In this document: one piece after another, positions 17,340 to 26,088 of the stretch
How positions within the stretch are numbered: position 1 is the stretch's first letter
How the letters are laid out: each line of letters begins with the position of its first letter
Origin: CAYMUC01 sp964471865
GTDB lineage: Bacteria > Actinomycetota > Acidimicrobiia > Acidimicrobiales > Ilumatobacteraceae
Length of the DNA stretch: 64,000 nucleotides
NCBI GenBank assembly: GCA_964471865.1
Contig: CAYYHU010000003.1
Span: 65,859-129,858 of the forward strand
Direction: 5' to 3'
Made by a program: the position numbers and the translations under genes
Notes under the pieces: model-generated
Database searches by the model: none
Told to the model about the DNA's origin: nothing
Seen by the model: the letters and a program-made list of their open reading frames with translations, nothing else

Positions 17340-18138
17340 CGCGCAACTCCCTCCAGATCTGATGCTCGATATCTCGGAATCGTTGATCGAACCGGAGATC
17401 GTCGATGTGACGAGGACGATCCAGGTCGACGATTGTGTCCGACTTGATCGTCCCTGGTCGGGCGCTGATCACGATCACCCGATCGGCTAGAAGAACAGCC
17501 TCTTCCAAATCGTGAGTGACAAAGATGACGGTCTTTCCAGTCGCAGCCCAGAGCTCGAGGAACTCCATCTGAACCAAGAGACGTGTTTGCGCGTCGAGCG
17601 CACCGAAGGGCTCGTCCATGAGCCAGAGATCGGGCTCGATCGCCAGTGTCCGGGCGATCGCAACGCGTTGCCTCATGCCCTGGGAAAGCTGCGATGGAAA
17701 GCGCTCGGCGAACGATCCGAGTCCGACGCGCTCGAGGAGATCCTCGGCTTTGGACCGTCGCTCCTGGCGCGGCACACCACGCAGCTCGAGGCCGAACTCG
17801 ACATTTCGTCGTGCTGTCCTCCACGGAGCCAGTGCGGAGCGCGCCAGCATGTAACCGATATCGGTGCTGGGACCCGTCACCGGCTTCCCGTGGCGCTTCA
17901 CGGTTCCCACCGTTGGCTTGAGGATGCCGGCCAGCATGTTCAGGATCGTCGTCTTGCCGCAACCACTGGGGCCTACGACGGCCACGAACTGGCCAGTGGG
18001 AATCGACAGGCTCACCGAATCGAGCGCCAACACTCGGTCCTGCTCGGTCTCACCTCCGAAAACGAGGCTGACGTCGTTCAGTTCAACCGCTGGCGTCGCC
18101 GACGGCATCGATCCCGGTCCCGGAATTGCTCCCCCCAT
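17326..18138 (-). CDS. SsuB/TauB-like ABC transporter ATP-binding protein
   Basis: Cytoplasmic ATPase, 270 aa. Walker A GPSGCGKTT, signature LSQGMRQR, Walker B LWLMDEPFGALDAQTR and H-loop THDLEEA are intact. The Q-loop region carries ARSALAPWRT, where Gln is replaced (usually QxxxLLPW), a mild departure. ATG 18138 is preceded by GGGAGTGA. It partners with the permease and the lipoprotein receptor at 18231-19346. A stem-loop separates it from the receptor gene. Confidence 0.88.
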   Translation of the reverse strand: MGGAIPGPGSMPSATPAVELNDVSLVFGGETEQDRVLALDSVSLSIPTGQFVAVVGPSGCGKTTILNMLAGILKPTVGTVKRHGKPVTGPSTDIGYMLARSALAPWRTARRNVEFGLELRGVPRQERRSKAEDLLERVGLGSFAERFPSQLSQGMRQRVAIARTLAIEPDLWLMDEPFGALDAQTRLLVQMEFLELWAATGKTVIFVTHDLEEAVLLADRVIVISARPGTIKSDTIVDLDRPRHIDDLRFDQRFRDIEHQIWRELRDELV

Positions 18139-18180
18139 GACTCACTCCCCTCACTCGAGCTCGCGCCGTCGAATGAATTC

Positions 18181-18219
18181 GGGGGCGGCCGGTCACAACA
18201 CAGTGCGCCGACCACCCCC
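18181..18219 (-). terminator. Intercistronic stem-loop between receptor and ATPase genes
   Basis: In minus-strand RNA, GGGGGUGGUCGG pairs with CCGGCCGCCCCC over 12 bp with two G-U wobbles and a 15-nt loop. It sits between the stop at 18231 and the Shine-Dalgarno of the ATPase gene. Such hairpins in receptor-first ABC operons partly terminate transcription or protect the upstream mRNA, so that more receptor than translocator is made. Confidence 0.6.
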
Positions 18220-18230
18220 AGATTCTGCGA

Positions 18231-19346
18231 TCAGCCGACGTCGTAGGTGAAGTCGGCGACGGTCAACTGGCTGTCAGACTTGCCGATCTCGAAGACCCAG
18301 GCAGCTGCGGAGTTGAGTTGATCAACCGAGAACTCACCCGTGGTGTTGAAGTAGCTGATGTTGGCCTCGAGCATCGGTCCGGCGAGATCGGGATTGAACC
18401 CCATGTCACCGGTCAGGATCTCGATCACCCGGTCACGGTTGGCTGGATCCGTGATGAACTGGGTCGCCTGAGCGATCGCCACGCTGTAAGCCTTGACCGC
18501 ACCCGGATTCTCCTCGGCGTACTGCCGTGAGGTCGTCGCCAGCAGCGACGGCCAGAGCAACGACGCAGGACCCTCGCCAGCACGCAGCGAGAACGGCTGG
18601 AAGCCGATGCCCTGGGCCTCAGCGATGACAAAAGCCGGATCGAACGTGATCGTCATGTCGATCTCGCCGTTTTGCAGCGCCGCCAGCGTGGTGTCCGGGA
18701 GACCCGTCGCGATGTAAGTCTGAGCATCGGGATCGACCCCAGCTTCGCGGAACAGAGTCCGGGCAATGTCCTCGGCAGCAGCGCCATTGGCCACAACCCC
18801 GACGTTGGAGCCCTCGAGAGCGACCATGACGTCTTCCCACGCTGTCGCTCCACCAAGGTCGGTGCCGGTCTTCACGAGGATGTCGAAGAACTGAGCCTTG
18901 ACGATCTCATGAATGGCGACGACGTCGAACCCCGCCCGAATCAGTCCGATCTGGTTGTTGGGAATGTTGCCAGCCGTCGTGATGTCACCCGAGATCATGG
19001 CGGCCCCGAGTTCAGGACCATTCGCAACACCCACGAAGGTCGCATTGACACCGTTCGCTTCGAAGAAGCCTTCCGCCTGCGCCACGTACTGCGGGAGCAC
19101 GGTGATGGCTGGCGAGACCGCAACGTTCATGTCGTAGACCTCGGCCGGAGCGGGCGCCTCGGTGGTGGCAGCAGCTGCTGTGGTTTCGGGAGCGGTGGTC
19201 GTGGCGGGAGCCTCGGTGCTCGGCGCCTGGGTGGTCGGAGCCTGAGTGTCACCGCTCGAATCGGAATCGTCGTTGCCACATGCGCCGGCCGTCAGGGCCA
19301 ACGTCGCCGCCGCCAGGACGGCCGTGAATCGGCGGGTAAGTCTCAT
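18231..19346 (-). CDS. SsuA/TauA-like (NMT1/THI5 fold) substrate-binding lipoprotein
   Basis: Extracytoplasmic receptor, 371 aa. Signal peptide with lipobox (LTAGAC), then an acidic segment and a roughly 45-residue Thr/Ala/Pro linker. The mature fold starts at YDMNVAVSPAITVLPQYVAQAEGFFEANGVNATFV, typical of NMT1/SsuA receptors (substrate-proximal lobe), and GDITTAGNIPNNQ matches the motif that follows. GAGGGGG precedes ATG 19346. First gene of the importer operon. The ligand is unknown; the neighbouring sulfatases and dioxygenase suggest a sulfate ester or sulfonate. Confidence 0.85.
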   Translation of the reverse strand: MRLTRRFTAVLAAATLALTAGACGNDDSDSSGDTQAPTTQAPSTEAPATTTAPETTAAAATTEAPAPAEVYDMNVAVSPAITVLPQYVAQAEGFFEANGVNATFVGVANGPELGAAMISGDITTAGNIPNNQIGLIRAGFDVVAIHEIVKAQFFDILVKTGTDLGGATAWEDVMVALEGSNVGVVANGAAAEDIARTLFREAGVDPDAQTYIATGLPDTTLAALQNGEIDMTITFDPAFVIAEAQGIGFQPFSLRAGEGPASLLWPSLLATTSRQYAEENPGAVKAYSVAIAQATQFITDPANRDRVIEILTGDMGFNPDLAGPMLEANISYFNTTGEFSVDQLNSAAAWVFEIGKSDSQLTVADFTYDVG

Positions 19347-19391
19347 TCGGATATCCCCCTCATGGTCATGGTTCGGTCTCGAACCGGGAGG

Positions 19392-19433
19392 ATCAAATCA
19401 TTTATTGACGCTGATGTCAATATCAATTAGAAC
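19392..19433. promoter_or_regulatory. Overlapping divergent promoters with a shared TetR-type operator
   Basis: A perfect palindrome TATTGAC-N6-GTCAATA occupies 19403-19422. On the plus strand TTGACG (19405-19410), 17 bp, TAGAAC (19428-19433) forms a promoter for the sulfatase operon. On the minus strand TTGACA (19415-19420), 17 bp, TTTGAT (19392-19397) forms a promoter for the importer operon. Both -35 hexamers lie inside the palindrome, so one bound dimer would block both promoters. The co-transcribed TetR (15832-16476) is the obvious candidate. Confidence 0.7.
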
Positions 19434-19462
19434 ATCGGGCGACCTCGACAAGGGAGCACTTG

Positions 19463-21784
19463 ATGGAGACCAGAGAAGCGGATCACGCACGGCGCTACGA
19501 CAACTTTGAGGGCCGAGTTGGACGCGTCTTTGCGACCTCGGAGCCATGGTGGCCTCCTCGCACCACGGCGCCGGAAGGTGCGCCCAACATCGTGATCGTG
19601 CTCGTGGACGACATGGGGTACTCGGATCTCGGATGCTTCGGGTCCGAGATCCCCACACCGCATATCGATGCCACGGCGTCCGAAGGACTTCGGTTCACGA
19701 ACTTCCATGTCTCGCCGCTGTGCTCACCGAGTCGCGCCTCGCTCATGACCGGACTCAACGCTCATGCCGCCGGGATGGGGCAAGTGGCCCACATCGATGC
19801 CGGCTTTCCCGGATACACAGGTGAACTCCCCCGCAATCAACCCTCGATCGCTGAAGCCTTTCGCGACGCCGGATATGCGACCTTCGCGCTCGGGAAGTGG
19901 CACCTGTGCAAGAACGCCGACCTCTCCGAGGCGGGGGACAAGCATTCCTGGCCGCTGCAGCGAGGCTTCGAGCAGTACTACGGATTCCTCGAAGCATTGA
20001 CCAACTTTCACCATCCCCACCGGATGTACGAAGGCAATGCAGTCGTTCACACGGATCAATACCCGGAGGACTATTACCTCACGGACGATCTCACGGCTCG
20101 AGCAGTGAGGATGATCCGCGAGGTCAAGACGGCGGATCCGAACAAACCGTTCTTCATGTACTACGCCCACGGCGCCGTTCATGCGCCTCTACATGCCAAG
20201 ACCATCGACATCGAACGCCATCGTGGTCGGTACGAAGCGGGCTGGGACGCGGTCCGCGAGGCTCGACTCGCGCGACAGCTCGACCTTGGCATCGTGCCCC
20301 CAGGAACCGTTCTGCCCCCTCGCAACTCCGAACCCGGGGAAGACGTTCGGGCATGGGACGAGTTGACCGCCGATGAGCAACGGGTCTTTGCCCGCTATAT
20401 GGAGTGCTACGCCGCCATGGTCTCCACGGTGGATGACAGCGTCGGGGCGATCCGCGAGGAACTCGATGCCCTGGGCCAACTCGACAACACGATCATCATC
20501 GTCACGAGCGACAACGGGGCCTCACGTGAAGGCCGGGACAAAGGTTCGATGGCTTACTACCGCGATTCCGGACGACTCGCTGGACCGACCACCGACATCG
20601 ATGAGGCATTGGAACGCTTCGACGAGATCGGAGGCCCCACCAACTGGCCTCACTACCCGCGAGGGTGGGCGATGGCCTGTAACACCCCGTTTCGGCTCTA
20701 CAAAATCTCAACCTTCCGAGGCGGCCACTCAGCCCCGATGGTCCTGTCATGGCCCACAGGAATCAACCCTGACGGGATCATCCGCCATCAGTACACCCAC
20801 ATCAGTGATCTGTTTCCGACCCTCGCTGAACTTGCTGGAATCCACATCCCCACCAGCCGCAACGGCCTCGAAGCCGATCCACTCGACGGGATCTCGTTCG
20901 CTCCGATCATCGAGGATCCGGACACCGAGCAACTACACGGGGATCAGTACTACGAGTGCATCGGACATCGCGCCTACCACCGCGATGGGTGGCATGCCGT
21001 GACGTTCCATGAGCCCCGCACAGCTTTCAGTGAGGATCACTGGCATCTCTTCGACGCCCGCAACGACATCAACGAGATCAACGACCTCTCGGACGAACAT
21101 CCTGAGCGGGTCGTGGAGTTGAAGAACGCATGGGAACAAGCAGCCTGGGCCAATGGTGTCTTCCCCCTCGAGGACGGCACAGGAATCTCCAAGCTCTTCG
21201 TTCCCGACTACGCCCTGCCCGATGTGGAGCCTTTCGTCATTCGTCCCGGGACCCCGACCATCGAACGATTCCGCTCCAGTCGCTTGATCGCCCAGCGGTG
21301 CTTCGACATCGTGGTGGACCTGTCCCACCGCAGTGAGGACCAAGGAATCCTCGTCGCTCACGGCGGTCAAGACTCCGGCTACGTCCTGTGGATCGAAGAT
21401 GGACGCCTCCATGTCGAGATCAACCGGTACGGCACCCCGGAGCCGGTTGGGTCAGCGGAGCTCACCACGACCGTGTCGCGGATCGAACTCGAGTTCGTCG
21501 CTCCGGGCAACGCCGTGTGGAACATCCGCGCCAAGGCCGACGGTGAGGTGATGTTCGCGCGTGAAGGCCTCACCCAGTTCACAAGCAGCTACCTCCCATT
21601 CGAGGGCATCGACGTCGGCCTCGACCGAAGGTCGCCGGTCTCCTGGGCGCTGTATCAGCGCCATGGGACCTTTCCCTACTCGGGAACGATTCACTCGGTG
21701 ACCTACATCCCGCGCGATCCAGCTCCTGATGCCACCGAGCAACGCATCGCCGAGTTGAGAGCCATCGGGAGTTCTCTCGAATGA
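19463..21784 (+). CDS. Formylglycine-dependent sulfatase (S1 arylsulfatase type, two-domain)
   Basis: Hydrolyses a sulfate ester, 773 aa. The Ca-binding DDMGYSDLG (about 49-57), the CSPSR motif with the modifiable Cys (about 87), KWHLCK and the later SDNG metal site are intact. The catalytic domain covers about the first 560 residues; the last 180 (after VEPFVIRPGTP) look like a beta-rich LamG/concanavalin-type domain seen in long bacterial arylsulfatases. No signal peptide is present, so the enzyme should be cytoplasmic and act on imported substrate. AGGGAG precedes ATG 19463. It needs a formylglycine-generating enzyme, not in this window. Confidence 0.88.
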   Translation: METREADHARRYDNFEGRVGRVFATSEPWWPPRTTAPEGAPNIVIVLVDDMGYSDLGCFGSEIPTPHIDATASEGLRFTNFHVSPLCSPSRASLMTGLNAHAAGMGQVAHIDAGFPGYTGELPRNQPSIAEAFRDAGYATFALGKWHLCKNADLSEAGDKHSWPLQRGFEQYYGFLEALTNFHHPHRMYEGNAVVHTDQYPEDYYLTDDLTARAVRMIREVKTADPNKPFFMYYAHGAVHAPLHAKTIDIERHRGRYEAGWDAVREARLARQLDLGIVPPGTVLPPRNSEPGEDVRAWDELTADEQRVFARYMECYAAMVSTVDDSVGAIREELDALGQLDNTIIIVTSDNGASREGRDKGSMAYYRDSGRLAGPTTDIDEALERFDEIGGPTNWPHYPRGWAMACNTPFRLYKISTFRGGHSAPMVLSWPTGINPDGIIRHQYTHISDLFPTLAELAGIHIPTSRNGLEADPLDGISFAPIIEDPDTEQLHGDQYYECIGHRAYHRDGWHAVTFHEPRTAFSEDHWHLFDARNDINEINDLSDEHPERVVELKNAWEQAAWANGVFPLEDGTGISKLFVPDYALPDVEPFVIRPGTPTIERFRSSRLIAQRCFDIVVDLSHRSEDQGILVAHGGQDSGYVLWIEDGRLHVEINRYGTPEPVGSAELTTTVSRIELEFVAPGNAVWNIRAKADGEVMFAREGLTQFTSSYLPFEGIDVGLDRRSPVSWALYQRHGTFPYSGTIHSVTYIPRDPAPDATEQRIAELRAIGSSLE

Positions 21785-21797
21785 TCGGAGCAACGTC

Positions 21798-23291
21798 GTG
21801 AGTGACCGGCCGAACATCCTGCTCATCGTGAGTGACCAGGAGCGCCAGCGCGACTGGCTACCTTCGACAGCCCGACTCCCCCATCGTCAGCGCCTACTCA
21901 ACGAAGGGATGGAGTTCACCCAGCACTACACCCATACATCACCCTGCTCACCGTCACGGGCGACACTGTTCACCGGCCGCTACATGCCTGATCACGGCGT
22001 CACGGAGAACTCCACCGGCCCAGACAACACCGAGTTGCGCAAAGACATCGACACCCTCGGTCACATGTTGCGACGACAGGGGTATCGCACGGCCTACAAG
22101 GGGAAGTGGCACCTCGAGGTGGGGGCACATCCCGACATGAACGCCTACGGGTTCGGTGACTGGGAAGGCAACGATCAAGCATTCTGGGGTCTCCCTGGGA
22201 GTGGGACCGAATACGACCCCTTCATCGCCGAGGGCGCCACGCGTTGGCTCGACGAGCATGGCGATGGCCCCGATCCGTGGTTCCTCGTCGTGGCGATGGT
22301 CAACCCCCACGACATCATGTGGTACCCCGTCGATCAGGCATGGTTTGCGGCTGCATATCCCGAGTTCTTTGCCGAACGGCGCCGGCAAGCCAACGAGATG
22401 GACTGGGGTCGCGTCGACAACCTTCCGTTGTTCGATATGGACGTCCCTGAACATTTCACGGAACTACCCATCAACTTCGACGACGATCTCCACACCAAGC
22501 CCGAGGTTCACCGGCGCTGGATGATGGAAATGGAGCGCATGGCGCAGCCTGGCGAAATGCGTCGCGACGATTCCGCCATCTGGCGCCGGCAACTCGACTA
22601 CTACGTGGCACTTCATGAACTCAACGACGTCCAGCTGGGCCGAGTTCTCGACGCCTTGGACCGTACCGGTCGAGCCGATGAGACCGTGGTGCTGTTCACC
22701 TCGGACCATGGCGACCAGTGCGGCTCTCACGGGCTTCGATCGAAAGGTCCGTGGAACTATCAAGAGACGATGCGGATCCCGCTCTACGCTCGGGTCCCCG
22801 GCATCACACGCCCCGGGTCCGTGTCATCGTCACTGTCCTCCTCGGTCGATCTAGCGGCGACCATCGCTGACCTGGCCGGAGCCCATGACGACGTCGACGG
22901 ACTCCCCGGGCGGTCTCTGCGGCCGGTACTGGCGGATCCAGCGGTCACAGTTCGAGATCACGTCCTGTTCGCTCAACGGTGGCCCTGGTATCCCGGCGTC
23001 GAACAAACCCGTTATGCGAGTTCAGGAGTGTTCGACGGTCGCCACAAGTACTGTCGGTACTACGGCATCGGCGGAGGTGCCGACACTCGGGGCCGAGCAC
23101 TTCCGGGAATGATGCGGATCGGCCCCGACAGCGCCTTCGAGGATCACGACCACGAGTGGTACGACCTTGTCGAGGACCCAGGTGAGTTGGTCAACCTCGC
23201 CAACGACCGAGGTCGCCGCCAGGAACTACGACAACACTTCGACCGACTCATCGAACTCGAGGCGGAGACGCCTTCGGAGGCCTCTCGGTGA
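21798..23291 (+). CDS. Second formylglycine-dependent sulfatase
   Basis: 497 aa, single-domain S1 sulfatase. Metal residues SDQ at the amino end (Asp13-Gln14, as in choline-sulfatase and iduronate-sulfatase-like groups), CSPSR with Cys50, KGKWHLE and SDHGDQCGSHG are intact. GTG 21798 lies 13 bp after the previous stop, with a GGAGC sequence near. No signal peptide. The sequence is only distantly like the first sulfatase, so the two probably act on different positions or different esters. Its stop overlaps the P450 start (GTGA). Confidence 0.87.
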   Translation: MSDRPNILLIVSDQERQRDWLPSTARLPHRQRLLNEGMEFTQHYTHTSPCSPSRATLFTGRYMPDHGVTENSTGPDNTELRKDIDTLGHMLRRQGYRTAYKGKWHLEVGAHPDMNAYGFGDWEGNDQAFWGLPGSGTEYDPFIAEGATRWLDEHGDGPDPWFLVVAMVNPHDIMWYPVDQAWFAAAYPEFFAERRRQANEMDWGRVDNLPLFDMDVPEHFTELPINFDDDLHTKPEVHRRWMMEMERMAQPGEMRRDDSAIWRRQLDYYVALHELNDVQLGRVLDALDRTGRADETVVLFTSDHGDQCGSHGLRSKGPWNYQETMRIPLYARVPGITRPGSVSSSLSSSVDLAATIADLAGAHDDVDGLPGRSLRPVLADPAVTVRDHVLFAQRWPWYPGVEQTRYASSGVFDGRHKYCRYYGIGGGADTRGRALPGMMRIGPDSAFEDHDHEWYDLVEDPGELVNLANDRGRRQELRQHFDRLIELEAETPSEASR

Positions 23292-24544
23292 CTGTCGCCG
23301 ACATCGACCCGTTCGCCGACGAGTTTCGTCTCGAGCAGACGGCTTCATTGGCCCGGCTTCGAATGACGTCACCGGTGGCCTGGTCGTCGTCATTGGGCGC
23401 ATATCTCGTCACCAGCGCGGAACTGGTCTCCGCCATACTCGCTGACGTCGAGACCTATTCGAATCGGCGCTCGACCGATGCCCTCGGTGTTCCCCACCGA
23501 CCCGAACTCGCAGCCGCTCTCGCCGATATCCGAGCCGGCGGTTGGCCCCATGTGCCCACCATCGCCGACCAGGATCCGCCGTGGCACGACTTCTTCCGCT
23601 CTGTGGTGGCCCCCTATTTCACGCCGACCCGTTTGCGACCCCTCACACCAGTGGTCGAAGCCATCAGCGATGAGTTGATCGATGCGTGGGGCGCACGTGA
23701 CCAGATCGACTTCGTATCGGACTTCAGCGAACCGCTCCCCTTGCTGTCGATCATGCATGTGCTCGACCTGCGAATTGCCGACCCTCAGAGCCAGCGCCAG
23801 ATTCTGGGACGTTGGCGCAACTCTGCGGTGGCCCAGGTCGGCGCGAATCGAAGCGACGATGACCTCCTTACCGCCGAACGCGATGTCGTGGCGATGCAGC
23901 ACTTTCTCGCTGATCGACTCGACGCCGCCGATGTAGACGAAGACAGCGTCTTTGGCGCTTTGAGGCGGGCACGCATCGATGATCCGACGTCGGGGCCCCG
24001 TCCTCTCGAGATCGCCGAGGCGCTCACCGTTCTTCGTCAGGTGTTCGTCGGCGGTACCGAAACCACGACCAAAGCGCTTGCCGAGGCGTTTCTTCACCTC
24101 GACGGTGACCCCGAACTCTTTGGGGCTCTCGCGTCGAACGGCAACCTCCGTCGTCGCGTCGTCGAGGAGTCGTTACGCCTCTCGAGTCCGGCTCAAGGGA
24201 TCCTCCGCACCGTCACCCGGGACCACGATCTCGCAGGAGTTCCGGTCAAGGCGGGCGACAAGGTGTTCATCATGTTTGCTTCGGCAAACCGCGACCCTGC
24301 CGTATTCGCCGATCCGGAGTCGTTCGACCACACCCGTGCGGGTCTGGGCCATCATCTGGCGTTCGGCCGCGGCCTTCATGTCTGTCTTGGCGCATCGCTG
24401 GCCCGTCTCGAAATGCAAGTGGCCCTCGCTCGGCTATCCGCCCGGATCCAATATCGAGTGTCCAGCAACCGGCCCATTCGCTACGGCGACGGCTTCTTGT
24501 TGCGCGGCCCAGATCATGTCGACCTGGACGTCACCTACCTGTGA
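23288..24544 (+). CDS. Cytochrome P450
   Basis: Soluble bacterial class I-type P450, 418 aa. I-helix VGGTETTTK (Glu-Thr pair), K-helix ExxR in EESLR, and the heme loop FGRGLHVCLGASLARLE with the Cys thiolate ligand are intact. GTG 23288 overlaps the sulfatase stop. No ferredoxin or reductase gene is nearby, so electrons must come from elsewhere in the genome. In this operon it probably hydroxylates the carbon skeleton of the compound handled by the sulfatases; that is inference from linkage. Confidence 0.9.
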   Translation: MTVADIDPFADEFRLEQTASLARLRMTSPVAWSSSLGAYLVTSAELVSAILADVETYSNRRSTDALGVPHRPELAAALADIRAGGWPHVPTIADQDPPWHDFFRSVVAPYFTPTRLRPLTPVVEAISDELIDAWGARDQIDFVSDFSEPLPLLSIMHVLDLRIADPQSQRQILGRWRNSAVAQVGANRSDDDLLTAERDVVAMQHFLADRLDAADVDEDSVFGALRRARIDDPTSGPRPLEIAEALTVLRQVFVGGTETTTKALAEAFLHLDGDPELFGALASNGNLRRRVVEESLRLSSPAQGILRTVTRDHDLAGVPVKAGDKVFIMFASANRDPAVFADPESFDHTRAGLGHHLAFGRGLHVCLGASLARLEMQVALARLSARIQYRVSSNRPIRYGDGFLLRGPDHVDLDVTYL

Positions 24545-24554
24545 GGCGAACACC

Positions 24555-25013
24555 ATGACGCAACCACCCTTGTCAGACCTCGTCGACGAACTTTTCACCG
24601 CCTGGAGTTCAGGTGACCCGGATCAGGTGGGAGAACACTTTCGCCCTGATGCCGCGCTCTGGGACAGCGTGAATGGTTGGTTCCGAGGGTGGAACGAGAT
24701 CAGGGCGCTCTACGTGGCGTCGCTCGAGCGGTGGGACGACCTTGCGACCCGGGCAACACGCTTCTGGTCCGCTGACGGTGGCAGCATCGCATTCACGTGG
24801 ACCATGTCAGGACGTGTGTCTGACGACCGCTTCGGAGCCGACTACCGGGGCCGGCTGGCTACATTCGACGGGATGGCTCACATCACGTTCGCCGATGGAC
24901 TGGTACTCGAAGAGATCGAGTACTTCGACCGTGCCGGGGCCGCTTCATCGCTTGGACTCGAGATCGAAGTGCTTCGCTACCGGACCCGAGAAATCCGATC
25001 TGAGTCCCGATGA
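24555..25013 (+). CDS. SnoaL/NTF2-like protein
   Basis: 152 aa alpha+beta cone-fold protein. LFTAWSSGDPDQVGEHFRPDAALWD is the typical opening of SnoaL-like proteins, followed by a beta-sheet half (GGSIAFTWTMSGR, GLVLEEIEYFDRAG). Family members act as small hydrolases, isomerases or ligand-binding subunits. ATG 24555 is 10 bp after the P450 stop, and its own stop overlaps the TauD-like start, so it is firmly within the operon. Catalytic residues cannot be assigned. Confidence 0.75.
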   Translation: MTQPPLSDLVDELFTAWSSGDPDQVGEHFRPDAALWDSVNGWFRGWNEIRALYVASLERWDDLATRATRFWSADGGSIAFTWTMSGRVSDDRFGADYRGRLATFDGMAHITFADGLVLEEIEYFDRAGAASSLGLEIEVLRYRTREIRSESR

Positions 25014-25867
25014 ACACGGTGAAAGACCGGCCCATGAAGACCTCCTACGGACCTCTCAGACTCTCACCCGTTACCGGCGGTATCGGCGCAGAGGTCGACG
25101 GCATCACCCTCGGTCCCCTAGAGGATGAGACTCGCAACGCCATACTCGCTGCCTTTCTCGATTGGAAGGTTCTGTTCTTTCGCGATCAACAGGTCTCGAC
25201 CGAGGAACACATCGCCTTCGGTCGCGAATTCGGAGATCTCGAGATCCATCCGTTCCTCCCCAATAACGGACATCCTGAGATCGTCGTTCTGGACACTGCG
25301 AGCGACGGACCGTCACGAGCAGACAAATGGCATACCGATGTGTCGTTTCGCGAATGCCCACCCCTGGGATCGGTGCTCGCAGGTCGCATCATTCCCGAGG
25401 TGGGTGGAGACACTCTGTGGTCCGATATGGAACAGGCTTACGACGCCCTCGACGATACGACGAAAGACACGATCGAACATCTCACTGCGACGCATAGTCT
25501 GCGTCCCAACTTCGGACGGCGCCTGAGCGGGGACGAACTCGAAACTGCCCTTGCAGAGTTCCCGGATCAGCATCATCCCTTGGTTCGGGTCCATCCGGCG
25601 ACCGGCCGCCGGTCGCTGCTGGTCTCGAATCCCTTCGTCACCGCCATCGATGGCCTCGATCCTGAGACGGGGGCGGACCTTCTTCGTCGCCTGCAGCACC
25701 TCGCCGACGATCCGAGCTTCCAGGTTCGGTTCCGGTGGCGACCAGATTCCTTTGCCATGTGGGATAACCGCAACACGATGCATCGCGCCACTCAGGACTT
25801 CACGGGTCGTCGACGAATGGAACGAGTGACGCTCCTCGGAGACCGTCCAGTCGGACCCGAGGCTTAG
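25010..25867 (+). CDS. TauD/TfdA family 2-oxoglutarate-dependent dioxygenase
   Basis: Fe(II)/2-oxoglutarate dioxygenase, 285 aa, close to TauD (283). Features: GAEVDGITLGPL, VLFFRDQQVSTEEHIAFGREFGDLEIHP, HxD in KWHTDVSF, distal His in NTMHRA and the 2-oxoglutarate Arg in RRRMERV. TauD releases sulfite from taurine, and the related AtsK cleaves alkyl sulfates. Linkage to an SsuABC-type importer and two sulfatases favours a C-S or C-O-S cleaving role. Last gene of the plus-strand operon; ATG 25010 overlaps the previous stop. Confidence 0.87.
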   Translation: MNTVKDRPMKTSYGPLRLSPVTGGIGAEVDGITLGPLEDETRNAILAAFLDWKVLFFRDQQVSTEEHIAFGREFGDLEIHPFLPNNGHPEIVVLDTASDGPSRADKWHTDVSFRECPPLGSVLAGRIIPEVGGDTLWSDMEQAYDALDDTTKDTIEHLTATHSLRPNFGRRLSGDELETALAEFPDQHHPLVRVHPATGRRSLLVSNPFVTAIDGLDPETGADLLRRLQHLADDPSFQVRFRWRPDSFAMWDNRNTMHRATQDFTGRRRMERVTLLGDRPVGPEA

Positions 25868-26088
25868 AAGCAGTCCTTTCACCCTCACAGGATCAGACTC
25901 GGCTCCATCAGTTCGACTCCGCTGATCGAGATCCAGCTGCGCCTTTCAGGACGAGCGGGCGTCGGCTCCGGGGCGACGAACCTGGCCGAGCATGCGGACG
26001 TCTTGAGTCCTCCTGCTGTGCTCCATTGCACCGAGTCGTGCTGCCAGAAGTATGCGATCAAGATGGGCTGACGGCGTTCGCAGCGGTC

